Below are positions 10,880-21,198 of a stretch of DNA of 64,000 bases, piece by piece. Below the pieces are notes generated by a model. That model ran no database searches. It was not told the origin of the DNA and saw only the letters and a list, made by a program, of their open reading frames with translations. Numbering within the stretch: position 1 is the stretch's first letter; the number at the start of each line of letters is the position of its first letter. A program made the translations under genes and the position numbers. The DNA comes from Cubamyces lactineus. Lineage: Eukaryota; Basidiomycota; Agaricomycetes; Polyporales; Polyporaceae. The stretch is taken from positions 992,001-1,056,000 of the forward strand of contig JACDTU010000007.1 of NCBI GenBank assembly GCA_022376465.1, read 5' to 3'.

Positions 10880-11837
10880 AAGCGACCGAAGGAAGCATGG
10901 AGAGCGAATGGGGGTGGCGCGCTTACAGGAAGGAGGGCTTCGGAGACGGAGGTAGGGGCAGAGGACAGCGGAGGCGGATGTGGTGTCGGGTGGTAGTAGT
11001 GGTGGTGGGGATGTTGAAGGGGTGTGGCTGGGTGTGGTGCGAGATGGGATAGGCGGATTAGGAGGGCGAGGAGGGGTCCGAGGAGACGGATTATACAGGG
11101 GCGCCGAGGAGCTTAGGGTAGGAGGGCGGAGAGGGAGAGGCTTTATAGGACGCAGCGGGAGGAGGAAAGATGGAACACGAGTTTGAAGACGGGCGGAGGA
11201 GAAAGTCACAGGTTGGGAGGGAGCTGATCCGGAGGACAATCGATAACAGTCGGCAGGAGGGCAAATGTATCGCACTCGCAGGCGGTTGGCAAGGTGCAGC
11301 AGGAGCCGATGCAGATCCCACAGATAAAAATCCTCCTCGAGGTCGAGCGCAAAAGAGTCACAGGGGAGTGCTCCGTCCAAGGCGGCCATGGCTCTTGGCT
11401 CGTGCCTCCGACGCCGATCGTCCATGCTACCCGCCGACACGGATGTGCCACTCGCCTCTTCCTCTCCATCTTTCTTCTCTTCGCGAACAATACACTCTCC
11501 CAGAAGCTGCCCAGCTCTGACCAGCCATGCACGTAATAGGCGACCGAACATCACTCCATTCACAGCCCCGCCCTGGTCATGCGTCCCTGTCTACCAAAAC
11601 ATTCCGCCAGCGCGTCCTTTTAGCCACACTTGGGAGCCTTTCGGCCTTCGTTCCGACACTCCGATCCGGCCACAACCACGGGCGCTCCGTCCCTCCGTCC
11701 TTCGGCAAGCGTCCTGCTATGACGCCGCCGAATCCTGACCTTATTTCCACGCGACCGCGCCGGCCGGGCTCCGGACAAACAAACACCGGCATGACGACCG
11801 TCCACGCCGCCTCCGCCTCCAGCCCAGCGCCGTCCAG
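10880..11837. other. Divergent promoter region between the Cys-rich gene and TLG2
   Basis: The region is strongly purine/pyrimidine-biased, with TCC and GGA repeats that create long but spurious open frames on both strands (for example the 250-codon minus frame 10811-11563). A TATAAAG (minus strand, 11141-11147) could drive the Cys-rich gene. Confidence 0.5.
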
Positions 11838-14420
11838 ATGGCCTCCTCCTCATCCTCCTCCTCCTCCTCTTCCCTCAATCCCACTACCCGTTCTCGCACG
11901 CTCCTTTTCATATCCTACAGGGACTCTCGTGCAGGCTCTTCTCGCACTCGACGCTCTAGGGTCGTCACAAACTACGACGACGCTCAGAATGAGGACGACG
12001 AACACGAACGCCTCATAAACGCCGACTCGGGCCACATATCCATAGACGCAGAGCTCCCGCCTAAATGGTGAGTTCCGCTTCACGGTCTTTTGACACCGTC
12101 GCCCGCCCTTTCGCAACCATCCCGCCGCACTCCGTGACTGCCGGTCAGGGCACCATCGTGCTTGCGCCTTACACGTCTCGCACCGTGGAGGCAACGTAAA
12201 TATGCTATTCATTCATGGACCTCTATTGCTCTCATGGCTTGACAATATACATGTCTGTGCTCATTGAGCTGCTGTGATGCATTCAATGAACGCAGGCATT
12301 CGCCATAGTCACCAGAGACTGGGTGATTCCAATGGCTGCAAATGCAATTCGTTTGGGAGCTGTCATTATCCGTTTACGGACCCAATCACCTTGGTGGCCG
12401 TCTAAAGAACACCCGGCGTCGGCGGCCTGATACTCGACGCCGGACTGTACTCACGGAAAATCACTTATCTCAACGGCTCGACGCGTGGCTGGTTGTCAGT
12501 CATGCGTCTGCGCTCGCCAACCATCGTCTCCAATAACCACCGCTCAGGTTAGACCCGTGGATGTCTCTCTGCCACCTCGGCACATGCTCTCTGTGGAGCA
12601 ATACTTCCGCTCTCTGGTTTCTAGAGGTTCGTGTATACCGCCATTCCGGCAGAACCACTGCCGGCTTGGACATGCGTTCGTCTTAACTTCATTGAGTATT
12701 ACTCCTCGACCTAAATGTTCCCGTTACGGCCGGCTGGGCGGCACCCCGCAACTGATGATTTTCTGCACTCCTCGTGTCGTCTGCAAGATTATCAGGTGCT
12801 AATCTCTTGTCGGATCGGTAGGGTTGATATCGCAGACCAAGTCAAGGAGATTCTCGCAGGCGTAGAGGCTAAAAGTATGCCCTTCCTCCATGTCCTTTTC
12901 GCTGAGCGCGTGTCGTGGACAACATTCCGCTATGTTCCTAACCTCTTTGCCCGTCAGTCGCTGCGCTCGACAAACTCCATGCGAAACACGTACTACCCGG
13001 CTTTTCGGACCGGTCAGCAGAAGAGAGGGAGATCGAGGCGGCCACAACGGAAATCACAAAAGTAATAGATGGGTTATCGTCTTACGTCCGTTTACACTTT
13101 GCTCACATACGAGAAAACGTCATGCTCGTTCCGCATACAGGATTTCCGCCAGTGCCATGCGCTGATCCAACGGATAGGATCGATGCCCCAGCACTCGTTC
13201 CCGCCTTCCCAAGCCGGGCAGTCACACCATCATGAACTCGCAGCAAAGAACGTCCAGCGGGGTCTCGCGGCCAAGGTCCAGGAACTGAGTGCGACGTTCC
13301 GCAAGAAACAACGTGTGTATATGGAAAGTGAGCATTCACATGTTGAACCTGTGGCGCATGCGACGATCGATGGGTGCTGAGCTTCTCAATACGTTGCTGC
13401 ACGCAGAGTTGCAGGGCCACGCGATCAAGAACCAAGACTTGCTCGCAGCGTCAGGCGCAGTTTCCTTGAAGGGCTCGGCTGGGATCTCCGCGCTGGATGA
13501 AGACGTGGAGGCAGCGGCAGCAGTGCGTCACGTTCCTTCATCTCATTTGAATGCGCCGGCGTCTCGTCGGTGATATGCCCTTCGCGCTCGAGACTGACGA
13601 AAGGTCCTTGACCGCGCGCTTCCAGTCGCAAACAGACGTCGTCGTGCGCACTCTATCTGGACTAGACCTCAATCTGGAGACGCGGGACCGCGAGCTAGTG
13701 GAGATTGCGAAATCAATATCCGAGTTGGCGGAACTGTTCAAGGATTTGTCGGCACTCGTGATCGACCAGGGGACGCTGCTGGACAGCGTCGAGTATAACA
13801 TCGAACAGACGGCGGCTCATATGGAGGACGCCGTGCGCGAGCTGGACGTCGCGACAAAGTATGTGTGCTTCCTTCGGCCTCTCGTCTTCTTCCTTCTCCC
13901 TTCGCGCGTTGGCCGTGATGCGTCAGGATGCCCCGTCCGCCATCTCTTCCATCCCTTCCACCGTCGTTTCCGTCGCTTCCGCCTTCCACCTTCACCTTCC
14001 CCGCCCTTCGCGCTTCTCGCATACTACGCGTGCGCTTCTGCTTCGCGCTCGTCCTCGAGTCGAGAATGGCGTCTGGTATTGATAGCTGACTCGGGCGCAT
14101 CCAGGTACCAGAAGAACACCGGGCGGCGCCAGTGCATCTTCCTCTTGCTCCTGATCATCTTCGGCCTCATCCTGGTGCTGATCTTCAAGCCGCGTCGGCA
14201 CCGCCCTTCTGCCGCCTCGCCGTCGGGCGAAGACTCGGGGTCATCGACAGCGCCTGGCCCGACCGCGACGGCACCAGTGCCTACCGCAACCGATGGCGCG
14301 ACGGGGTCCGGGGAGGGGGCGTCGTCGTCGCTGCTCACGAACGAGAGTGCGAGGGACGATCTGGTGCGCGAGACGGTCGATGCGATCCTCCTCCGCTATC
14401 GGAGGGGCGTGTACAGGTGA
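11838..14420 (+). CDS. TLG2: Syntaxin-16/Tlg2-type t-SNARE
   Basis: Tlg2 is the Qa-SNARE of the trans-Golgi/endosome, pairing with Sec1-family Vps45. Exons: 11838-12067, 12822-12874, 12958-13061, 13141-13327, 13407-13522, 13626-13858 and 14105-14420; 412 residues with all phases consistent. A poly-Ser N-terminus leads into TRSRTLLFISYRDSRAG, the N-peptide typical of syntaxin-16, then ELPPKW-VDIADQV at the start of the Habc region. The SNARE helix runs through ELAELFKDLSALVIDQGTLL, with the zero-layer Gln in VIDQG. It is followed by a basic KYQKNTGRRQC and one membrane span (CIFLLLLIIFGLILVLIF). About 80 Ser/Thr/Pro-rich residues follow the span, on the lumenal side; yeast Tlg2 also has a tail after its span. 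The first intron is 754 nt, by far the longest seen here. Confidence 0.93.
12068..12821 (+). other. 754-nt first intron of TLG2
   Basis: The GTGAGT donor splits the Trp codon of PPKW, and the acceptor TCGGTAG restores it before VDIADQV, so the flanks are firm. I find no inner exon or RNA gene that the protein needs. Confidence 0.75.
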
Positions 14421-15541
14421 TGTACACACTTACGCGCAGGATGTGTCACCGAGGCTCGTCTCGTGTCTCGACTGGTGGCGTCGCGCATGTGATCGTGCAT
14501 ACCTTAGACGTGGACGCGATACGAGCTGCTTTTGGGCTTATCATGTCTCTGAGGTCTGCAGCTGAGAGGGTAGGACTCGTACGCGTGTGGGAGGTGGTGG
14601 AAGGCGGTGAAGGAAGTTGGGTTAGAGGCATGCATACCTTTACAGTATACGATATTCTCTTCTTTTCGCTGCTGTTTGTGTGGACGTATCTTAGCTGCAT
14701 ATATTTTGTCGGGAGGATGTAACGATTCATTGCGGGAACTACAGTATGAGTGTGGTCTGCTACACCGGCATAAGCGCCGGCGGGATGCAGCGTAACTGGC
14801 TGGGTCAATGCAACTCTTGAAACCATTCCACCCTGTCTCGTTCGTAGCAGCCAACAAGGCATGTTCATCGAACCGATGACATATTTGGACTTGATACATT
14901 GAGCTTCGAAGTATCTTACGGTTGCCGTTCAAAAGACCGTAGATTGCTATAGCCAACGCTATGCGTTGACTGTGTCGTTTTGCTTCGACCATGGGCGCTA
15001 TTTCAAACATCGAGCTCCAAGGTCGCGAGTGTTGATACACACCCTCAGACGTTTCGTCGCGTGAGTGGCCGGTAACATTGGAACCCTCGGGGCGGGCCGT
15101 GGCAGGAGAGTGTCCGGAGAAATGATACGAGCGGTGCAGGGGAAAACGGTGGCGATAAATAAATGACGTTGATCGCGCGGGAGAGATGGTTGCATGAGCC
15201 TTGACGGATATGGGAGAACCTCTCACGCGCCAGAACGAGGGTCTTCAGCCTCCTCTCCTTTGCTCATCCTACGCAAATCCCACCTCCAAAACATTCCAGG
15301 GTCTCTCCTTCTCTCTCCGCAGGCGCAGGCGTTGACCGTCGTGGCTTCCGGGGTGCCTCTCTCGTCCTCTCCCTTCTTGACCACGAACGACGACCACCTC
15401 GAGAGCCCCGGTGCTACAACCCGCCGCATCGCCCGTACCCGCACGAACGCAAGCGACGGCCATCCTGTGCCAATCCCGCTCTTGGCGCGGCAACCACACC
15501 TCCCGGGCGCGTACATATAGACTTGCAGCACCTATCCCACC
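14421..15541. other. Intergenic between TLG2 and the MscS channel gene
   Basis: About 1.1 kb with no supported gene. A 240-codon minus-strand open frame (14504-15226) has His/Ser/Arg-rich shadow composition and no domain. The last 50 nt before 15542 hold CATATAGA, a possible weak TATA element. Confidence 0.5.
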
Positions 15542-18500
15542 ATGTCCACCGAAGGCCTCCCATACAGCGTCGGCGGCGGTGGCAGCGGCATGCACGAGCG
15601 CGTCGACTCCTACTCCAGCGGCTCGCCCTTCAGCGACACCCACTCGCCTCCCCCGACGGCTTACCCGCCCCAAGGCACGGCCGCGCGCCCCCTCCTCTCC
15701 TCCTCCCAAAACTCCTCTGGCCAGCGCTCGGCGTCGGGCCCTGCGCCGCGCCATGTACACATGGACGAAGAAGCGATGAACCAGTCCTTCCGCCAGTACG
15801 ACGCCTCCCGCGCGCAGACGTATCCCATTGGCGGCGCGGCGCGGGGTGGGGGCGGGGTGCAGATGCCGATGCCGATGCCGGACGAGGGCGGGGGGACCGG
15901 CACGAGCCATCGGAACAGCAGGGCGGGCGGGAGCTGGGACTTGCTCGCGGGGATGCGCAAGTTTGAGAACGGGTACGAGCAGTTCGATACGCGCAACGCG
16001 AGCCAGGCGCATCTTACGTTCGCGGACGGGGATGTGCCTAAAAACAAGGTGTGTCTGACTTTCTGAGCGGGGGCGCGATGTCGGGTGGCGGATGGGCAGG
16101 TTGAGGTGGAGGTCGTGTGCTAATCAGGTTCCTCGCTAGCTCGTCAAATTCTACAACTATCTGCTGAATGTCTCTATCGTGACGCGCTGGACGCTGTTCA
16201 TCATCCCCATACTCGGCTTGCTCTGGATACCCGGCATCCTAGGCTTCACGAAGTACCCGAATACTAGAGTAAGTGTATGCACGATTTTGGTAACGCCTCT
16301 CGTGGCTGAATGCGTGCTAGGTTTACGGCATAAAACTGCTCTTTTGGAGCATATGGTTCAGTGTGCTTTGGCTTGGGTGGTGGTCCGCGCTCGCAGTGTG
16401 GTAAGTGCTTCGCCGCTTACGGAATGACATATATACGGACCTCCGCCGCCAGTATGATCCTGCCCAAACTCTTGCGCAACACGGTCGGCATCGTTATCGT
16501 CAACTCACGAAAATATATCGACTGGTTCGAGGTTCTCTATCGGTATGTGTGTTTGGCAAATTCTCGTGAAGGCTATCATTGACGCCAGCGTTCGTATAGA
16601 TATGCCGCGTTCGCGGGCTGGTCTATCACGATTTTCGTGTCTTACCAGCCGCTCATTAACCACACGCAAGAGACGGACGACTCGACGTCGAGGCAGTCTA
16701 TCGATACGTTGAGCAAGCTGCTGTTCGCGCTCATGCTCTCTGCCTGCGTGCTCTTCGCCGAAAAGCTGGCCATCCAGTTCATTGCGGGCAAATTCCACGA
16801 ACGGTCGTATGCTGGTACGCTTCTCCCGCCGATCGTTTCTCTTACGTCTCCCATGAACTCACTTTACCCCCTAGATCGGATCGAAAGCCAAAAGTTCGCC
16901 GTCCGCGTGCTCGTAACGCTTTACCAGCACTCGACGGACATCCCATGGCGCTCGGACACGCTGCGAGACGGCCCCTCGGCGGACCCGAAGCGCAAGTCGA
17001 TGTTCAACCCGCAAAAGGTGATCAAGAAGGCGTTCAAGGGCGTGCGCAACGTCGCGACGACGACCACGACGGTGCTGGGCACGGTCGCGTCCGAGATCGC
17101 CGGCACGTCGGTCCTGCAGCCGAACTCGCCGCCCGCGATGGTCAAGACCGCTCTCGAGTCCGCGAACAAGTCCAGGCTGGTGAGTGGTGCACCTCGAGCT
17201 TGCTGTGAAAGCTGCTTCGGGAATGTGTATGGGAGGTTCTGACGGAGTGTATCTGCGTTTCACGTGTGACAGCTTGCGCGGAGGCTGTTCTACTCGTTCG
17301 CGAGGCCGGGCTCGGACCATCTGCGCGTCGAGGACATTGAGCGCTTCTTCCGGACGAGGGACGAGGCCGATGCGGCGTTTGCTATCTTCGACAAGGACAT
17401 GAACGGTGATGTAAATCGCGACGAGATCGAGATGGCCTGCATGTGCGTCCCCCTCATTACCGTCCAAACGCAAGTTTTGGGGTTGCTGACGGAGTCGGCG
17501 TCCGAATTGTAGGGAACTGCACCGCGAGCAGCTCTCGATCGAGCACTCGATGCGCGATCTGGACAGCGCGGTCGGCCGGCTGGATAACATCCTCATGAGT
17601 TTGTACTGTGTCGTGGTTATCCTGATCTTCGCAGTCGCTTTGGTCAGTATCATCCTCATTCTGTATGCCGAAGGCGGGCATTGACGAGATGTGCAGGAGG
17701 CACAACTCGCCACCCTAATTACTAGCGCCGGAACCCTGATCCTCGGTATGTACCCTCATCATCCCCTACTCGACCGACGTCACCCATGTTCACGCCCTCT
17801 AATCGCTACAGGTCTGAGCTGGCTCATTGGCGGCTCGCTCGCCGAGGTGCTCACCAGCATCATCTTCCTGTTCATCAAGCACCCGTACGACGTCGGCGAC
17901 CGCGTCACCGTCGGGGACAAGACGTACACCGTCAAGGAGATGCGGCTTCTCAGCACGATCTTCCTCGACTCGAACGCGTGCCAGGTCCAGGCGCCGAACA
18001 CGTGGATGAACACCCAGCTGATCCACAACATTCGCCGCAGCCCGCAGGTGAGTGGGGAGCTTTGCGAGACGTTTGATTTTGAGGATGGATGGCTGACTTT
18101 TGTGTGTGGCGGGATAGATGTCAGAGACGTTTGAGTTCGATGTCGTAAGTGGCAGTTTCCACTAGCTGAATGATATTGGATCCTTGCTGACAATCTAATG
18201 GCAGGCCTACGGTACCTCGTTTGAACAGATCGAGCGCCTTCGTGAGGTTATGCTGTCGTTCCTTAAGACCGAGCGTCGCGACTTCCAGCCGATCTTCGAT
18301 GTCTACGTAGTCGGTAAGCCAGCTCTTCCTTGGCGATTTTCGCACATCACTGAGAATTGTGGCGGGTTGCAGACATCCCTGGTCAGGATAAGATGACTCT
18401 CCGGGCTGACATCAAGTACAAGAGCAACTGGCAGCAGGGCACGCTCAAGGGTATGTCTGCTCCTCTATGACGCACTTGCCCAAGCTCACCTATTGTCCCT

Positions 18501-19112
18501 CCAGCTCAACGCCGTAACAAGTGGATCTGCGCCCTCAAAGTCTCCATGGAGAAGGTGAAGATCTTCGGCCCCAAGGGCAACCCGAACGCGCCCTCGGGCC
18601 CGACGAAGTACACACTCGTCCCCTACGAGGAGGTGATCAAGAAGGAAGAGGAGGCGAAGGCGCAAGCCCCGTCGACGTCTGCGAGCTCGACGGACCTCCG
18701 CATTCCTGCGTCGGAGTGGATGTTCGCGGACCAGAACATGGCCATCGGTGCGTGTCATCTTCTCTCAGAAGTGACGAGTCCATCTCTGACGTGGAAAAAC
18801 ACATAGTCGACCCCTCGCAGGACGTCTTTGGCGAGGACGACCAGGTGTGTGCCTTTGTTTGCACTCTACATCTTCTGTTGCAGATGCTGAATGTTGGCTG
18901 TGCAGCTCTTCATGACCGGCCCTCGGCAAACGCCAGCAACGACGCCTCGGCATCGTTCGCGACCGATGACACCTGCGGGCCCGCCGATGCCTACCGCTGC
19001 CACTATGCCCGTGCCCTCTACGAGCACGGTCCCACCACCATCCCGGCAGCCGCACATGGAGGAGATCGAGCTGCGGACGCCTCGCGCAGATCAACAACAC
19101 TTTACACCATGA
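15542..19112 (+). CDS. Mechanosensitive MscS-family channel with EF-hand (Msy1/Msy2-like)
   Basis: This family (Schizosaccharomyces pombe Msy1/Msy2) forms ER-membrane mechanosensitive channels that shape calcium rises in hypo-osmotic shock. I assign 16 exons, beginning 15542-16048 and ending 18906-19112, totalling 871 codons with all phases in agreement. A disordered Gly/Ser-rich N-terminus of about 150 residues precedes several hydrophobic spans (for example from 16170, 16330, 16620 and 16720). Near 17380-17430 the canonical EF-hand loop DKDMNGDVNRDE appears, then two more spans and the MscS pore region GLSWLIGGSLAEVLTSIIF with the beta-domain KHPYDVGDRVTVGDKTYTV. A 27-nt exon (18118-18144) encodes MSETFEFDV in the beta/C-terminal domain. 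The tail is Pro/Thr-rich. The gene is convergent with RPB3, 227 nt away. Confidence 0.9.
18118..18144 (+). other. 27-nt in-frame microexon of the channel gene
   Basis: It lies between a 70-nt and a 60-nt intron, both GT..AG, phase 0 on both sides. Skipping it would remove nine residues from the conserved MscS C-terminal domain without a frameshift. Confidence 0.65.
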
Positions 19113-19339
19113 TCACATCACGTCGACAGTGGAGATCTCTTAGATATTGCTATCGTTAGTCCTCGAAAGTCTTGTTTATAAGTATCAGTATCCCGTAGTG
19201 ACTAGTCTACCGCTTGCACGCTATCCGCATTGGTTACTATCGCTCGGGCCAAGCTCCTGTACAGGTCCCCCGGAGGGACGCAAACGCAACAATAACAATA
19301 TACAAAGATACAATACAAATACCCTCAAACTTGAACGCT

Positions 19340-20943
19340 CTACACGTTCCATCCATTCTGTTGCTGAGAAGGGCTGCCCCAGCCAGCAGCAGCTGGACTG
19401 CCCCATCCGCCTGCAGCACCCCCGCTTCCACCAGCAGATGCTCCCCAGCCCGAGCCGCCCGCCGCACTGGGGCTGTTGCCCCATCCGCCCCCTCCTCCGC
19501 CACCGCGAGCGGGGCTTCCCCAGCCACCACCTCCACCCGCTGCTGCGCCGCCGCCAGCATTGCGCATGGGACTCCAGGCTGCGCCGCCACCCGCGCCCCA
19601 GCCAGCTCCTGAAGGCATTGAGTCAGCGCCATTGACAGGGCCTCCAAGTGCACCACCCCCGTTCTGGAACCCGTCGGCTTCTGGTGGGTCGCCTTTGAGA
19701 CCGAGGATGAGGTTGGCAAGTTTTGTCTGGAGTTCTTGCAGGCCCTGGGCGTATATTAGAATAAGAGTATATGATATGTGTGGAGGGGACTCGAAACATA
19801 CCTTCATGACCACTTCTTGCGGGCCCAAGCTCCCGTCGGTCTCGACATCCAGGTAGAATTTCTCCGGCTTCGCGTTGTAGTCAAAAGGCAAATCGTCTCG
19901 TGGTGGTTCCTCCTCCTTCGCATTCTCGCTTAGCGGCCATTCTTCCCGCGCGTCGTACTCGAACCAATAGGATGTATGCCGAAGCTTATTGTGAGGGTCG
20001 TATTCAAACCCGACTGCGGCACATGGTGACCATTTTGCGTGTTCTTTCGCAAGTCCCTGAAGAATGCCGGCATTGGCGTGTCCGTCCCAGCTGATGAGAA
20101 GTAGAAAGTGTCATACCTTTTTCGCGATACATCGCACTCGCAACTCCTGGCCTTTGCGAATTTTGCAGATAAGGATAGGAGGGACGGCAGGATCATCTAA
20201 ACACGCGGGATTCAGGTCAGCTCGCGAATGGATGAACCCTTGGATCCATGGGGGGACAAAACACTTACTCTTGCCCACCGGATGCCCAAAGTTCTCTACC
20301 CGCTTCGCAAGCTCCTCACCGCCGTCTGCGTCATCAAACCCACCATACCCTGGTCGTGTCGTGGGGACGACCTCGAGCATGTTGCTAGTCACGTCCATAG
20401 TCCGTCCTGCGTCGTGGCATGCCACATTCAGGATGAGTTCTATGGCGCAATATTGACACCGGACTTCGCATGTGCAGTCCTGAGATTGTACCAGCGTGGG
20501 TGTTTCGGCAGATATTAGAGCGCGGCGCATAGGTACATACCCTTGTATACCGCATAGCTTCATCGCAGTTCGTGCTCACGAGAGGAATCATACCCAGACG
20601 GTGTGCAATGAACTCGTCGGGGAGAACGGTCGTGTTTGTCTCAATTTCGACCATGTCGATCGCTGCACGCGCAGACCGCGTCAGTGCTCAGTAAGCACGA
20701 CACCCTCTCTAGTAGCACGCCCTCTGCGCCTGGATTACTCACCAACAGTGGGGATGTCCGCCATCATCACTCTGCGGAACGAGTTTGCGAACCTGTCCAC
20801 CCAAGTTCATGGGCCTCAGCACTTCACATGAGTAGGGTGGCTATAACGAACGCAAGGTCGACATTCTGAAGCGTGAAATTGACCGAGTTTTTCTTGAGCT
20901 CGCGAATCCGGACAATAGGCTCAGCATCTACAGAGGCCTGCAT
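19340..20943 (-). CDS. RPB3: RNA polymerase II subunit Rpb3 with GW-rich C-terminal tail
   Basis: Rpb3 is the alpha-like subunit that pairs with Rpb11 to nucleate Pol II assembly. Exons on the minus strand: 20852-20943, 20743-20792, 20541-20662, 20269-20479, 20117-20196, 19802-20056 and 19340-19744; 404 residues, all phases consistent. Family signatures include [37 protein letters not shown], the zinc-loop cysteines in [39 protein letters not shown] and [15 protein letters not shown]. Yeast Rpb3 has 318 residues; the extra length here is a Gly/Ala/Ser/Trp-rich tail from about 19660 down to the stop, carrying seven GW dipeptides in GWG(S/N/A) contexts and ending QNGWNV. The first intron has a GTTCGT donor. 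Confidence 0.95.
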
Positions 20944-21198
20944 AGCGTAGACAGATAGTGTAGTGGGTCAAAGCAGCGGCAGACAGGACCAGACGGCGAG
21001 GACCAAGGAGCAGTGACCAAGACCGAAGCCGAGATTGTAGTAGTCGTGAACAAGCCGATCTTGTGATTAGACGCCCATTCCAGCGGTGTATTAAGTCAGA
21101 TCCAAGAATACGGAAACGGGCCCTAGCAGTGAATGACCTCGTTTATGAACATATAGGTTTGACATGCTGCTGTTACACGCAACACGGGGTATATATAT

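Noticed and set aside
10811..11563. 250-codon minus-strand frame
   Set aside because: Most of it is Pro/Ser repeats caused by a TCC/GGA-biased promoter region. Only its very end overlaps the real first exon of the Cys-rich gene.
14504..15226. 240-codon open frame on the minus strand
   Set aside because: The composition is His/Ser/Arg-rich, with no domain, promoter context or splice-consistent partner; chance frame in GC-rich DNA.
15269..16012. 247-codon minus-strand frame antisense to the channel N-terminus
   Set aside because: Arg/Ala/His-rich shadow of the first exon of the MscS gene, which has a full splice-consistent model on the plus strand.
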